From NCBI GenBank assembly GCA_011051425.1, contig DRLF01000153.1, forward strand, positions 1 through 7,283: a stretch of DNA of 7,283 nt, written 5' to 3'. Shown here piece after piece: positions 1-6,707 of the stretch. A model generated the notes under the pieces. It saw nothing but the letters and a program-made list of their open reading frames with translations, did no database searches and was not told where the DNA came from. Numbering within the stretch: position 1 is the first letter of the stretch; every line of letters starts with the position of its first letter. The DNA comes from Thiolapillus brandeum. Lineage in GTDB: Bacteria > Pseudomonadota > Gammaproteobacteria > Chromatiales > Chromatiaceae. Both the position numbers and the translations under genes were made by a program.

Positions 1-115
1 GGAAAACATGTTGATACGCTGCCGGCGCAATGCAAAGACACATCGCCGGCAATGGCAAGCCCTTGTCAAGAGGCGCAAAGCAACTTGCCCTTAGACCAGT
101 AACGTGATTTTCGTT
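1..115. other. left-edge stretch without an identified gene
   Basis: No gene can be named here. Two plus-strand frames are open from the window edge: one ends at a TAA at 100-102 (C-terminal residues ...SNLPLDQ) and one at a TAG at 92-94 (basic, ending ...RKATCP). Either could be the last 30 or so codons of a rightward gene that would meet the 92-residue leftward gene tail to tail, as happens at the two other convergent junctions in the window. Third-position GC content does not distinguish the two frames, and neither peptide resembles a family I know. The stretch also holds small inverted repeats. It may equally be plain intergenic DNA. Confidence 0.3.
20..51. repeat. 8-bp perfect inverted repeat (possible hairpin)
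   Basis: TGCCGGCG at 20-27 pairs perfectly with CGCCGGCA at 44-51 around a 16-nt loop. A second, weaker pair follows: GGCAAG at 54-59 with CTTGCC at 84-89. The repeat lies 65-96 bp past the stop of the leftward 92-residue gene, so it could form a hairpin in that transcript. Neither side is followed by a clear run of T, so it is not a convincing intrinsic terminator. The long loop lowers the chance that it is functional. Confidence 0.35.
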
Positions 116-394
116 CTATTCCTTGACAAAAAAGGACGAGTCATCGGCATCAACCACATCCAGTTCATGCATTTTTTCCAGAGCCACGCGGAGGTTGCTC
201 AGTTCCTGCTCACCCTGTCCGAAACGTACGTAGTATTCGGCACGTTTTCTCACATCTTCCAGCAGCTTGTTGCGCTCCAGCAGGTAAAGCAGCGCATAGC
301 CGATCTTGTACTTGTCCTTACCTTTCTCGCGCATGGCTTCGGCAAGCGCAGTGACCTGCTTCATCTGCTCATCATCCAGTTTTTTCAAGGGCAT
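116..394 (-). CDS. conserved-looking small hypothetical protein, 92 aa
   Basis: I do not recognise the family. The frame extends upstream to an ATG at 529, but the ATG at 394 is preferred. It has a GGAG six bases upstream, avoids overlapping the divergent dehydrogenase gene, and begins at the point where the sequence becomes highly charged and helix-like (MPLKKLDDEQMKQ). The protein is soluble, with no signal peptide, membrane segment or cysteine. It looks almost entirely helical: a helix around residues 7-24, a lysine-rich turn (KGKDKYK, 24-30), a long amphipathic helix around 30-58 containing a leucine-rich patch (ALLYLLERNKLLEDV), and another helix around 62-78. An acidic tail follows (VVDADDSSFFVKE). 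This pattern would fit a small helical-bundle adaptor or regulator, but that is only a shape argument. It stands alone, divergent from the YbbO-like gene. Confidence 0.75.
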   Translation of the reverse strand: MPLKKLDDEQMKQVTALAEAMREKGKDKYKIGYALLYLLERNKLLEDVRKRAEYYVRFGQGEQELSNLRVALEKMHELDVVDADDSSFFVKE

Positions 395-467
395 TTCCGG
401 CTCCGATACTCGCGTTTGCAATGAGATACAATATAGACCATTCTCCCTGTTACCGATACCCACGGGC
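395..467. promoter_or_regulatory. divergent intergenic region with AT-rich -10-like core
   Basis: This 73-bp gap separates the leftward 92-aa gene from the rightward dehydrogenase and must hold or border both promoters. Its AT-rich core at 427-437 contains TACAAT (427-432) on the plus strand and TATATT (complement of 430-435) on the minus strand. Both are good -10 candidates and would give leaders of roughly 25-30 nt in each direction. No matching -35 hexamer is visible at normal spacing for either, so activator-dependent or weak promoters are possible. The overlap of the two -10-like elements would make the promoters mutually exclusive if both are real. Confidence 0.3.
401..404 (-). promoter_or_regulatory. 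ribosome binding site deciding the start of the 92-aa protein
   Basis: On the minus strand this reads GGAG, followed by six bases and then the ATG at 394-392. It is the main reason for choosing this start over the longer frame that begins at 529. Confidence 0.55.
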
Positions 468-1331
468 ATGCCTGCGCCGGAAGCAAACTCAACACGCAGT
501 ATTCTTATCACTGGCTGCTCCAGTGGCATCGGTCTGCACGTTGCACGGGGGCTTAGAGAACGCAGCTACCGGGTATTTGCCACGGCCCGCAAGGAAGAGG
601 ATGTAGAGCGTTTGCAGAGCGAGGGATTTGAAAGCCTGCAACTGGATCTGGACGATACACAGAGCATACAGGAGGCGGTAAATACGGTATTGCAACGCAC
701 CGGCGGAAAGCTGTATGCCCTGTTCAACAACGGCGCCTACGGTCAGGCAGGCGCAGTGGAAGACCTGAGCCGCGCCACCCTGCTGGCGCAGCTGGAAACA
801 AACCTGCTGGGCTGGCATGACCTCACCTGCCGCCTCATCCCTGCCATGCGTGAGCGAGGCGAAGGTCGCATCATCCAGAACAGCTCCGTACTGGGCTTTG
901 CAGCCATGCCCTACCGCGGCGCATACAACTGTTCGAAATTCGCCCTCGAGGGACTCACGGACACCTTGCGCCTGGAACTTGCCGGAACAGGCATCCATGT
1001 TTCACTGATCGAACCCGGCCCCATACGCAGCCGTTTCAGGGCCAATGCGCACGCCATGTTCCTGAAAAACATCGATTGGGAACACAGCTGCCATACGGCG
1101 CAGTACCGGAAGCAGATCGAACGGCTGCAACAGGAAGGCGACGCCGCACCCTTTACCCTGGGGCCGGAAGCCGTGTTGAGGAAAGTCATCCACGCGCTGG
1201 AAAGCTCACGCCCCCGGCCACGCTACTATGTCACCTTCCCCACTTATCTTTTCGGTTACCTGAAACGTTTGCTTTCCACGCGCATGCTGGACAGGCTGAT
1301 GCTGAAAGCATCGGGTGGCGGCAAGCACTGA
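468..1331 (+). CDS. YbbO-like short-chain dehydrogenase/reductase (classical SDR), NAD(P)-dependent
   Basis: This is a 287-aa classical SDR, probably a cytosolic NADP(H)-dependent aldehyde or ketone reductase. The Rossmann glycine motif TGCSSGIG is at residues 15-22. An arginine after the second strand (ATARK, 38-42) favours NADP. The catalytic residues are N112, S140, Y153 and K157 (YNCSK). E. coli YbbO resembles it along most of its length, as I recall that sequence: ITGCSSGIGL, LIPAM, GEGRI, SLIEPGPIR, FTLGPEAV and a basic C-terminal KRLL segment are shared. YbbO has been reported to reduce aldehydes; the substrate here is unknown. The usual NNAG motif reads NNGAYG (87-92), with the Ala-Gly order swapped. 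The frame is open back to 306, but the ATG at 468 gives the expected 10-11 residues before the Rossmann motif and clears the divergent gene. No clear Shine-Dalgarno precedes it. It converges on gshA with an 8-bp gap. Confidence 0.93.
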   Translation: MPAPEANSTRSILITGCSSGIGLHVARGLRERSYRVFATARKEEDVERLQSEGFESLQLDLDDTQSIQEAVNTVLQRTGGKLYALFNNGAYGQAGAVEDLSRATLLAQLETNLLGWHDLTCRLIPAMRERGEGRIIQNSSVLGFAAMPYRGAYNCSKFALEGLTDTLRLELAGTGIHVSLIEPGPIRSRFRANAHAMFLKNIDWEHSCHTAQYRKQIERLQQEGDAAPFTLGPEAVLRKVIHALESSRPRPRYYVTFPTYLFGYLKRLLSTRMLDRLMLKASGGGKH

Positions 1332-1339
1332 GTCCGGTT

Positions 1340-2926
1340 TCAGATCTGACCGTCGAAATAGCGCTGCAAAAAGGTATCGAAACTTTCACTTTGGTCTGCC
1401 TCCAGCGCTTCCTGCTGCTTCAGGGACAGTGCACCCACTTCGTTCATGTGGTCCCGAAAACCGCCATCCAATTCCCGGGATGAAAAATAACGCCATTGCT
1501 CCAGAGACAGGCGCCGGGCAAACTGGTAAAAGCCTTCGCCGTTTTCGCGCATCTCCAGCAACATACGCCCCGAGGGCGTAAAGTCGGCATCGAGGAGTTT
1601 TTTCTGTTGTATCACCAGGGTATCCCTGTAGTGCGTATCCTTCTTTTCCCGAGCCAGGACATCGGCCAGGGGCTGCATGGCATCAAGCAGTTCTGTGGCC
1701 CACTCACGGAAGAGCACTGCCTTGCCATCGCGCTGTAGCTTCAACAGCGGATCACGCCCCTGCTGGGCAACCCATATCAGGTTGCGGTCGATCTCCCGAC
1801 GCTCAGTCCCACTGATTTCCGGACTCGCAGCGAGGAGGCAGTACAGCATGAAGAGATGCAGAAAGCGCAGCTGGTGGTCATCAACGCCGAGGGGATGGTA
1901 GGCATTGACATCCAGAGAACGCAGTTCCACGTACTGGATGCCTTTTTCCATCAGCGCACGGCTGGGGGTTTCCATGTCCACGGGAGGCTGCTTGGGACGA
2001 ATGGAGCTGTAATATTCGTTTTCGATCTGCAGCCGGTTGGCGTTCAGCTGCCGGTACTCGCCATCCACTTTGACGCCAATCTCCTCCCACACGGGACAGG
2101 GCGTCTTGGTGGCACAGGCCAGACTTTCGACATAGTCAGTCAGGCTGTCATAACAGGCCTTGACCCCCATGCCCTCTTCCTTGCGGTTCTGGTACCCGAT
2201 GTCACCCATGCGCAACGAGGTTGCATAGGGCTCGTAATAGGTGGTGTCGTCGAACACCAGCAGATCGGGCTCCTTACCGGTGAAGAAGGAACGGCAGACG
2301 GCCGGTGAAGCACCAAAAAGATAAGGAATGATCCAGCCATAGCGCTGCAGATTGCGCACCAAGCCCATGTAGCGGCTATCACGAAAATCCCGCAGGCTTC
2401 CCTTGTCGCCCTGCACGACCTGGTACATGGGCCAGAAATCATCGGCAATGGAGTAGTTGAAATGCACGCCGGCGATGACCTGCATCACGCGCCCGTAGCG
2501 GTATCCCAGCCCCAGGCGGTAGATATACTTCATAAGGCCATGATTGGAACTGCCATACCGTCCTACGGGTATGTTATCCTCCCCCGCAAGCACGCAGGGC
2601 ATGCTGGTCGCCCACAGCAACTCATCCTGCAGGTGTTCCTGTACATAGAGGTGCAGGCTCTGCAGGCAGTCCAGCGCTTCGGAGAACTCCTTGAAAGGTG
2701 GTGTGACAAATTCCAGCAACGCCTCGGAATAGTCGGTGGTGATATTTGGATGTGTCAGGGCAGAACCCAGCGACCAGGGGTGCGGCGTAAAGGCGATACC
2801 CCCGGAATCGGCTACCCGCAGGCTTTCTTTCTCCAGCCCGAACAAACCGCTGACCAGCAGCCCGGGATCTCCCCTGTCGCAGATCCGGGCAAGCGTGTCC
2901 TGCACCGATGGGGTACCCGAAGGCAT
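1340..2926 (-). CDS. gshA: glutamate-cysteine ligase (gamma-glutamylcysteine synthetase), class 1
   Basis: It catalyses ATP-dependent joining of L-glutamate and L-cysteine, the first and limiting step of glutathione synthesis, in the cytosol. The protein has 528 aa against about 518 in E. coli GshA and aligns along its length. Recognisable blocks are GLEKESLRV (30-38), with the two Glu expected to bind metal/ATP; TTDYSEALLEFVTP (63-76); the SMPC region (108-111); RYGSSNHG (123-130); GVHFNYS (153-159); ENEYYSSIRPKQP (302-314); and YVELRSLDVN (332-341), with the conserved Glu and Arg near the active site. It is complete, ending in a TGA at 1340-1342. The ATG at 2926 lies 4 bp after the prc stop with no visible Shine-Dalgarno, so translation probably depends on ribosomes finishing prc. 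It is the last gene of the mazG-Nudix-prc-gshA cluster. gshB is not in the window. Confidence 0.98.
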   Translation of the reverse strand: MPSGTPSVQDTLARICDRGDPGLLVSGLFGLEKESLRVADSGGIAFTPHPWSLGSALTHPNITTDYSEALLEFVTPPFKEFSEALDCLQSLHLYVQEHLQDELLWATSMPCVLAGEDNIPVGRYGSSNHGLMKYIYRLGLGYRYGRVMQVIAGVHFNYSIADDFWPMYQVVQGDKGSLRDFRDSRYMGLVRNLQRYGWIIPYLFGASPAVCRSFFTGKEPDLLVFDDTTYYEPYATSLRMGDIGYQNRKEEGMGVKACYDSLTDYVESLACATKTPCPVWEEIGVKVDGEYRQLNANRLQIENEYYSSIRPKQPPVDMETPSRALMEKGIQYVELRSLDVNAYHPLGVDDHQLRFLHLFMLYCLLAASPEISGTERREIDRNLIWVAQQGRDPLLKLQRDGKAVLFREWATELLDAMQPLADVLAREKKDTHYRDTLVIQQKKLLDADFTPSGRMLLEMRENGEGFYQFARRLSLEQWRYFSSRELDGGFRDHMNEVGALSLKQQEALEADQSESFDTFLQRYFDGQI

Positions 2927-2930
2927 TGAA

Positions 2931-5012
2931 TCAATCGGCTTGCGCGGTTACGGGCTGTTTCTGACGGATGTAATCGGCAAGGATTCTGGCGGTCTCTTCC
3001 TGCATGATACGGTTGATGCCTTCCGGATCCTCTTCGGTATCCGTGTCATCTTCCTCTTCATCGTCCAGCTTGGTCAGAGGCTCCAGACCACGCAGTGCGC
3101 GCAGTTTGTTGTGACGCTCCAGCGCACGCTGTTCTCTTTCCTGCCATTCCTTCTTGCGCTCCGACTCCAGCAGGGAAACCTCCTTCTTGTCCTGAAGCTT
3201 GTTGATTTCCTGATTCTGCTCTGTCAGGAAACGGAAAGCCGGATCATGCCCGACGCGCTTCTCATGCTTGTTCTGCAGCATGGACAGGTGCAACTGACCC
3301 TCCGGGTGATACTCCGCTGGCTTGATCTCAGCCCAGGGCAAGGCGTTGTCCAGCGACCTTTCACCATGCTTGCCGGAACCATCCGCCGTGGGGAAAATCA
3401 CATCCGGCACCACACCCTTGTGCTGGGTGCTGCCACCCTGAACGCGGAAGAACTGGGCAATGGTCAGGCGCAGCCGGCCAAGATCATCCTTGCCTCTGGC
3501 AAACTGACTCAAATCCACCAGGCTTTGCACAGTACCCTTGCCAAACGTGGGTTCACCAACGATCAGCCCGCGACCGTAATCCTGAATGGCCGCCGCAAAT
3601 ATTTCGGAGGCAGAAGCGCTGTTGCGGTTGACCAGCACGGCCAGCGGGCCGCTGTAGACTTCCTCGGGATCGGTATCGCGCTCGACATCGATGTGTCCCT
3701 GGGAATCCTTCACCTGCACAACCGGTCCGAAAGGAATGAACAGCCCCGTCAGTTCGGTGGCTTCTGTAAGTGAGCCACCGCCGTTATTGCGCAGATCCAC
3801 GATGATGCCATCCACCTTTTCTTCTTGCAGCTTGGCAATCAGCTTGCGCACATCCCGTGTAGTGCTGCGAAAATCCTTGTTGCCTGATGCCTGGCCGCGG
3901 AAATCACGGTAGAAAGCAGGCACATCGATGACCCCAAAACGCATACCATCGGCTTCGATGATGCTGGATTTTGCTGCCTGATCCTCAAGCTTGATCTTGT
4001 CCCGGACGATGGAAACGATTTTTGTGGGCGCATCCATACCTGCGGCTTTCGGCAGCACATTCAGGCGGACGAGCGTGTCCTTCTTGCCACGAATCTTTTC
4101 AACCACATCCTGCAGCGGCCAACCGACGATATCCAGCATTTCACCGTCCTTGCCCTGGGCCACGCCCACGATGCGATCACCGGCATGCAACTGCCCGCTC
4201 TTGTCCGCCGGACCACCAGGAACGACTTTCTGCACCGTGGTGTATTCGTCATCGGAACGCAGCACCGCACCGATACCCTGTAATGAAAGACGCATGGAAA
4301 TATCAAAATTCTCTGAACGTTCCGGCGACATGTAAGCGGTATGAGGCTCGATGCTCAGCGTGTAGGCATTGATGAAGGTCTGGAACACGCTGTCTGCATC
4401 CAGCTGATGAATGCGGCGGCGCAGGGTCTTGTAGCGCTTTTCCAGGGTTTCCCGGATCTTCTTCTCATCCTTGCCGGCCAGGCGCAGCCCGAGAATGTCA
4501 TTCTTTACCCGCTTGCGCCACTGGTCACTGATTTCCTTCTCATCCTTTGCCCAGGGAGCATCTTCACGGTCGAAACGGTAAGTTTCATCGCGGGTGAAAT
4601 CAAACTTGTTCTTTTCCAGCAGGTTCAGGGCCAGCGCAACGCGCTGATCGACCCGCATGCGGTATTTGCGGAAAATGTCGAAGGCCGGTTCCAGCTTGCC
4701 GCTTGCAATGGCATCATCGAGCTTGTGACTGTATTTGGCAAAGGCATCGATATCCTGCTGCGTGAAGAAACTCTTGTTGGGATCGAGGGATTCCAGATAA
4801 CGATCCAGTATTTTCTCTGACAGCTTGTTGTCCAGCACCACCTTGCGGTAGTGGTAGCGCTCCAGCACCCTGTTGACGATCAGGGCAGTCTGCCGCTGAA
4901 TATTGTCGGGCACCAGCGCGTCTACAGGCACCTCCTTCGCGACCGCAAACGCAGCCGTGCTGAAGGCCAGCAGAGAAAAAACGCCTATCCAGTGGATCAA
5001 TATCTTTTTCAT
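2931..5012 (-). CDS. prc: periplasmic tail-specific (C-terminal processing) protease Prc, family S41
   Basis: Prc degrades or trims periplasmic proteins with exposed nonpolar C-termini; known substrates in relatives include FtsI (PBP3), SsrA-tagged proteins and peptidoglycan hydrolases controlled with NlpI. The protein has 693 aa (E. coli 682). A signal peptide (MKKILIHWIG then a hydrophobic core) has a likely cleavage after AFA at residue 23. The N-terminal helical domain (about 35-240) contains the SLDPNKSFF block. A PDZ domain follows (about 244-325; GIGAVL and GGPADKSG...AGDRIVGV). The S41 core (about 350-540) carries VDLRNNGGG, NSASASE and TFGKGTVQ. By the spacing of the E. coli catalytic residues, the nucleophile is S467 with K492 as base and D478 nearby. 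The C-terminal DUF3340-type region (about 560-690) is rich in charged helix and includes an acidic run at 650-663. A weak GGAA sits 6 bp before the ATG. It is 17 bp downstream of the Nudix gene and 4 bp upstream of gshA. Confidence 0.97.
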   Translation of the reverse strand: MKKILIHWIGVFSLLAFSTAAFAVAKEVPVDALVPDNIQRQTALIVNRVLERYHYRKVVLDNKLSEKILDRYLESLDPNKSFFTQQDIDAFAKYSHKLDDAIASGKLEPAFDIFRKYRMRVDQRVALALNLLEKNKFDFTRDETYRFDREDAPWAKDEKEISDQWRKRVKNDILGLRLAGKDEKKIRETLEKRYKTLRRRIHQLDADSVFQTFINAYTLSIEPHTAYMSPERSENFDISMRLSLQGIGAVLRSDDEYTTVQKVVPGGPADKSGQLHAGDRIVGVAQGKDGEMLDIVGWPLQDVVEKIRGKKDTLVRLNVLPKAAGMDAPTKIVSIVRDKIKLEDQAAKSSIIEADGMRFGVIDVPAFYRDFRGQASGNKDFRSTTRDVRKLIAKLQEEKVDGIIVDLRNNGGGSLTEATELTGLFIPFGPVVQVKDSQGHIDVERDTDPEEVYSGPLAVLVNRNSASASEIFAAAIQDYGRGLIVGEPTFGKGTVQSLVDLSQFARGKDDLGRLRLTIAQFFRVQGGSTQHKGVVPDVIFPTADGSGKHGERSLDNALPWAEIKPAEYHPEGQLHLSMLQNKHEKRVGHDPAFRFLTEQNQEINKLQDKKEVSLLESERKKEWQEREQRALERHNKLRALRGLEPLTKLDDEEEDDTDTEEDPEGINRIMQEETARILADYIRQKQPVTAQAD

Positions 5013-5029
5013 AAATTATTCCGCATCTG

Positions 5030-5914
5030 TTACACGGTTACCGACAGACCCGCACCCAAAGGGCGCCTCAGGCCGATCGCCAGTTCCAGGTATTCGTCCT
5101 CCTGCGGGTCAATGTAACCGTGACGCAGGAGAAAATCTATAATCACCAGGTTGCAGTTGAGTTTGAATTCATCTGTTTCCCTGACCAGGCGAGCCACCTC
5201 CTCCACTGGCAACAGCGTAAAAGACTCAACTTCGCCATCGGTGTTTTGAGGCTCGAAGCCGGGAGAAAGTTCCAGATCATAACAATACAATATGTCGGGT
5301 CTATAGCCTCTTTCAGCAACCCGATTGTAACTGACCAGCCCCACGGGGACTGCCTCACGCGCCACATTTTCCGGCAGACCGGCCTCTTCGGCGCATTCCT
5401 TGTGCAGATTCTCCTCCAGACTCATGCCCCATGGCAAACCGCCAGCCACCATATTGTCCAGGCTGCCGGGATAGATCAGACGATCCCGGGCGCGGCGACC
5501 CAGCCACATGTGCAACCCATCATCTTTCCTCACAAAGCCGTTGAGATGCTGCCCGAATGCACGTACGCCAAAATAGGCAGCGGCTGAGCGATCCATGATG
5601 CACAGGACCGCTTCCCTGCCTGCCGGTGTCACCGGATAGGATTCACCCATGGGCGGATTGATCAGGCCACGGCCAGACAGCCATTCTACCAGTCCGGCCA
5701 GCGCCACACTGCGGGCATCGAAGCTGTCCAGCCCCGGCGCCATATCCACACGCTGTGCCGAAACCGTAAAAACCGCCGGATGCTCCCGCAGCACTTCCAC
5801 CAGCCAGGGCCTCAGCCACCCTACCACCTGATCTTCGATGAACCAGGGAACGAAGCGTTCACTGATCGGTGGGTTGCAGCTGTGTATGTGGCGCAAATAG
5901 CCGTGATCAGTCAT
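5030..5914 (-). CDS. Nudix hydrolase, DUF4743/Tnr3-like (thiamine diphosphate repair type)
   Basis: This 294-aa protein has an N-terminal DUF4743-like domain (about 1-125) and a Nudix domain (about 125-265). The block RKDDGLHMWLGRRARD followed by YPGSLDNMVAGGLPWG (from about 129 to 163) is typical of Tnr3-like Nudix proteins. Members studied in yeast and plants (YJR142W, plant NUDX20/24) hydrolyse oxidised or toxic thiamine diphosphate analogues to the monophosphates; the bacterial activity is inferred. The Nudix box spans 158-180. The metal-binding glutamates E173, E176 and E177 and the G179-L180 end are present, but the first box Glu is Met164 and the Arg is Lys172. No transmembrane segment or signal is visible. 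Its ATG overlaps the mazG stop in ATGACTGA, and two purine-rich sites (AGAAGG 3 bp and GGAGG 12 bp upstream) lie inside mazG, so it is translationally coupled to mazG. I am sure of the superfamily and fairly sure of the subfamily. Confidence 0.88.
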   Translation of the reverse strand: MTDHGYLRHIHSCNPPISERFVPWFIEDQVVGWLRPWLVEVLREHPAVFTVSAQRVDMAPGLDSFDARSVALAGLVEWLSGRGLINPPMGESYPVTPAGREAVLCIMDRSAAAYFGVRAFGQHLNGFVRKDDGLHMWLGRRARDRLIYPGSLDNMVAGGLPWGMSLEENLHKECAEEAGLPENVAREAVPVGLVSYNRVAERGYRPDILYCYDLELSPGFEPQNTDGEVESFTLLPVEEVARLVRETDEFKLNCNLVIIDFLLRHGYIDPQEDEYLELAIGLRRPLGAGLSVTV

Positions 5915-6707
5915 CTGCCTTCTGTTCCTCCCGCTTCACCTGTTGCCAGGCATGCTCGAGTTGGTCCAGGCTCAAGGCTTTCATATCGTCTTGCCCCTGG
6001 TCCCGCAAAGTCTCCTCCATACGCCGGAAGCGTTTCTCGAATTTCCGGTTACCCCGGCGCAAGGCCTGCTCAGCATCCACATCCAGCAATCGCGCCACAT
6101 TGACCGCGGCGAACAGCAGGTCACCGACTTCATCTTCGACGGCATCCTTGTCGTCGCTTGCAACAGCTACCTGAACCTCCGCCAGTTCTTCCTGCATCTT
6201 GTCCATGGCACCGCCGGCATCCGGCCAGTCAAAACCCACCCGCGCCGCACGCTTCTGCAGCTTGTCTGCCCGCACCAGTGCAGGCAGTGCCCTGGCGACG
6301 CCTTCGAGCACATGGTGCCGCCCGCCCTTCTGTGCCCGTTCACGTGATTTCTCCCGCTCCCAGGCTTCTTTCAGCACCACATCATTGCCATGTTGTTCAT
6401 CCGCAAATACATGAGGGTGGCGACGGATCATTTTTTCGCAGATGCCTTCCACAATGTCGTTGAAGTCGAACAGTCCCTGTTCCTTTCCCATCTGGGCATA
6501 GAAAACCACCTGAAACAGCAAATCACCCAGCTCATTTTTCAGTTCAGAAAAATCCGCGTTTTCGATAGCATCGGCCACTTCATAGGCTTCCTCCACGGTG
6601 TAAGGAGCAATGGTAGCCCACGTCTGCTTCCTGTCCCAGGGGCAGCCCTTGTGTGGATCGCGCAGACGCGCCATGATATCCAGCAACGATTCGATTTTGT
6701 GTGACAT
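5907..6707 (-). CDS. mazG: nucleoside triphosphate pyrophosphohydrolase MazG
   Basis: MazG hydrolyses nucleoside triphosphates, including non-canonical ones, to monophosphate and pyrophosphate; in E. coli it also modulates ppGpp and survival in starvation. The protein has 266 aa (E. coli 263) and is collinear with it, so the ATG at 6707 is well placed. Two tandem all-alpha MazG domains are visible. The first has GCPWDRKQT (21-29), EEAYEVADAIE (39-49) and ELGDLLFQVVFYAQ (59-72). The second has EELAEV (173-178) and EDEVGDLLFAAVN (191-203). Each EExxE...ExGD set forms a magnesium site. The block RRHPHVFAD (95-103) and the C-terminal WQQVKREE are also family hallmarks. AGGAAG lies 11 bp upstream of the start, rather distant. 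It is the first gene of the leftward cluster, so the operon promoter should lie within the 5' part of the opposing DUF123 gene. It overlaps the Nudix gene by 8 bp. Confidence 0.97.
   Translation of the reverse strand: MSHKIESLLDIMARLRDPHKGCPWDRKQTWATIAPYTVEEAYEVADAIENADFSELKNELGDLLFQVVFYAQMGKEQGLFDFNDIVEGICEKMIRRHPHVFADEQHGNDVVLKEAWEREKSRERAQKGGRHHVLEGVARALPALVRADKLQKRAARVGFDWPDAGGAMDKMQEELAEVQVAVASDDKDAVEDEVGDLLFAAVNVARLLDVDAEQALRRGNRKFEKRFRRMEETLRDQGQDDMKALSLDQLEHAWQQVKREEQKADD
5918..5932 (-). promoter_or_regulatory. ribosome binding site(s) of the Nudix gene inside the mazG 3' end
   Basis: On the minus strand this reads GGGAGGAA, two bases, then AGAAGG, then three bases before the ATG at 5914. 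The GGAGG core is 12 bases away (slightly far) and the AGAAGG 3 bases away (slightly close). Together with the 8-bp overlap with the mazG stop they support the chosen start and coupled translation. Confidence 0.5.

Noticed and set aside
64..69. Perfect TTGACA (minus strand) as a promoter -35 box
   Set aside because: No -10-like hexamer is found 16-18 bp downstream on the same strand, only GC-rich sequence.
122..127. Plus-strand TTGACA as a promoter -35 box
   Set aside because: It lies within the 3' end of the 92-aa gene; no plus-strand gene starts nearby and no good -10 follows.
306..467. 54-residue N-terminal extension of the dehydrogenase
   Set aside because: It overlaps the opposing 92-aa gene, is serine/phenylalanine rich, and is not needed: the SDR fold begins about 11 residues after the ATG at 468.
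395..529. 45-residue N-terminal extension of the 92-aa protein
   Set aside because: It would overlap the dehydrogenase start and the divergent promoter region, and its composition differs from the charged helical remainder. The ATG at 394 has a good GGAG.
489..998. 169-codon open frame on the minus strand
   Set aside because: It is antisense to the YbbO-like dehydrogenase, which shows all SDR motifs; the translated product has no recognisable pattern.
1341..1348. CAGATCTG palindrome at the dehydrogenase/gshA junction as a terminator
   Set aside because: It is too short, has no loop or T tract, and is within the gshA coding end.
2736..3773. 345-codon open frame on the plus strand
   Set aside because: It lies antisense across the 3' part of prc and the 5' part of gshA, has no family-like blocks, and both genes on the other strand are certain. 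It is a shadow frame.
3821..3864. A mobile element, CRISPR array or RNA gene anywhere in the window
   Set aside because: Read across both strands, no direct-repeat/spacer pattern, transposase motif, tRNA cloverleaf or rRNA block is seen; nearly all bases lie in ordinary protein genes.
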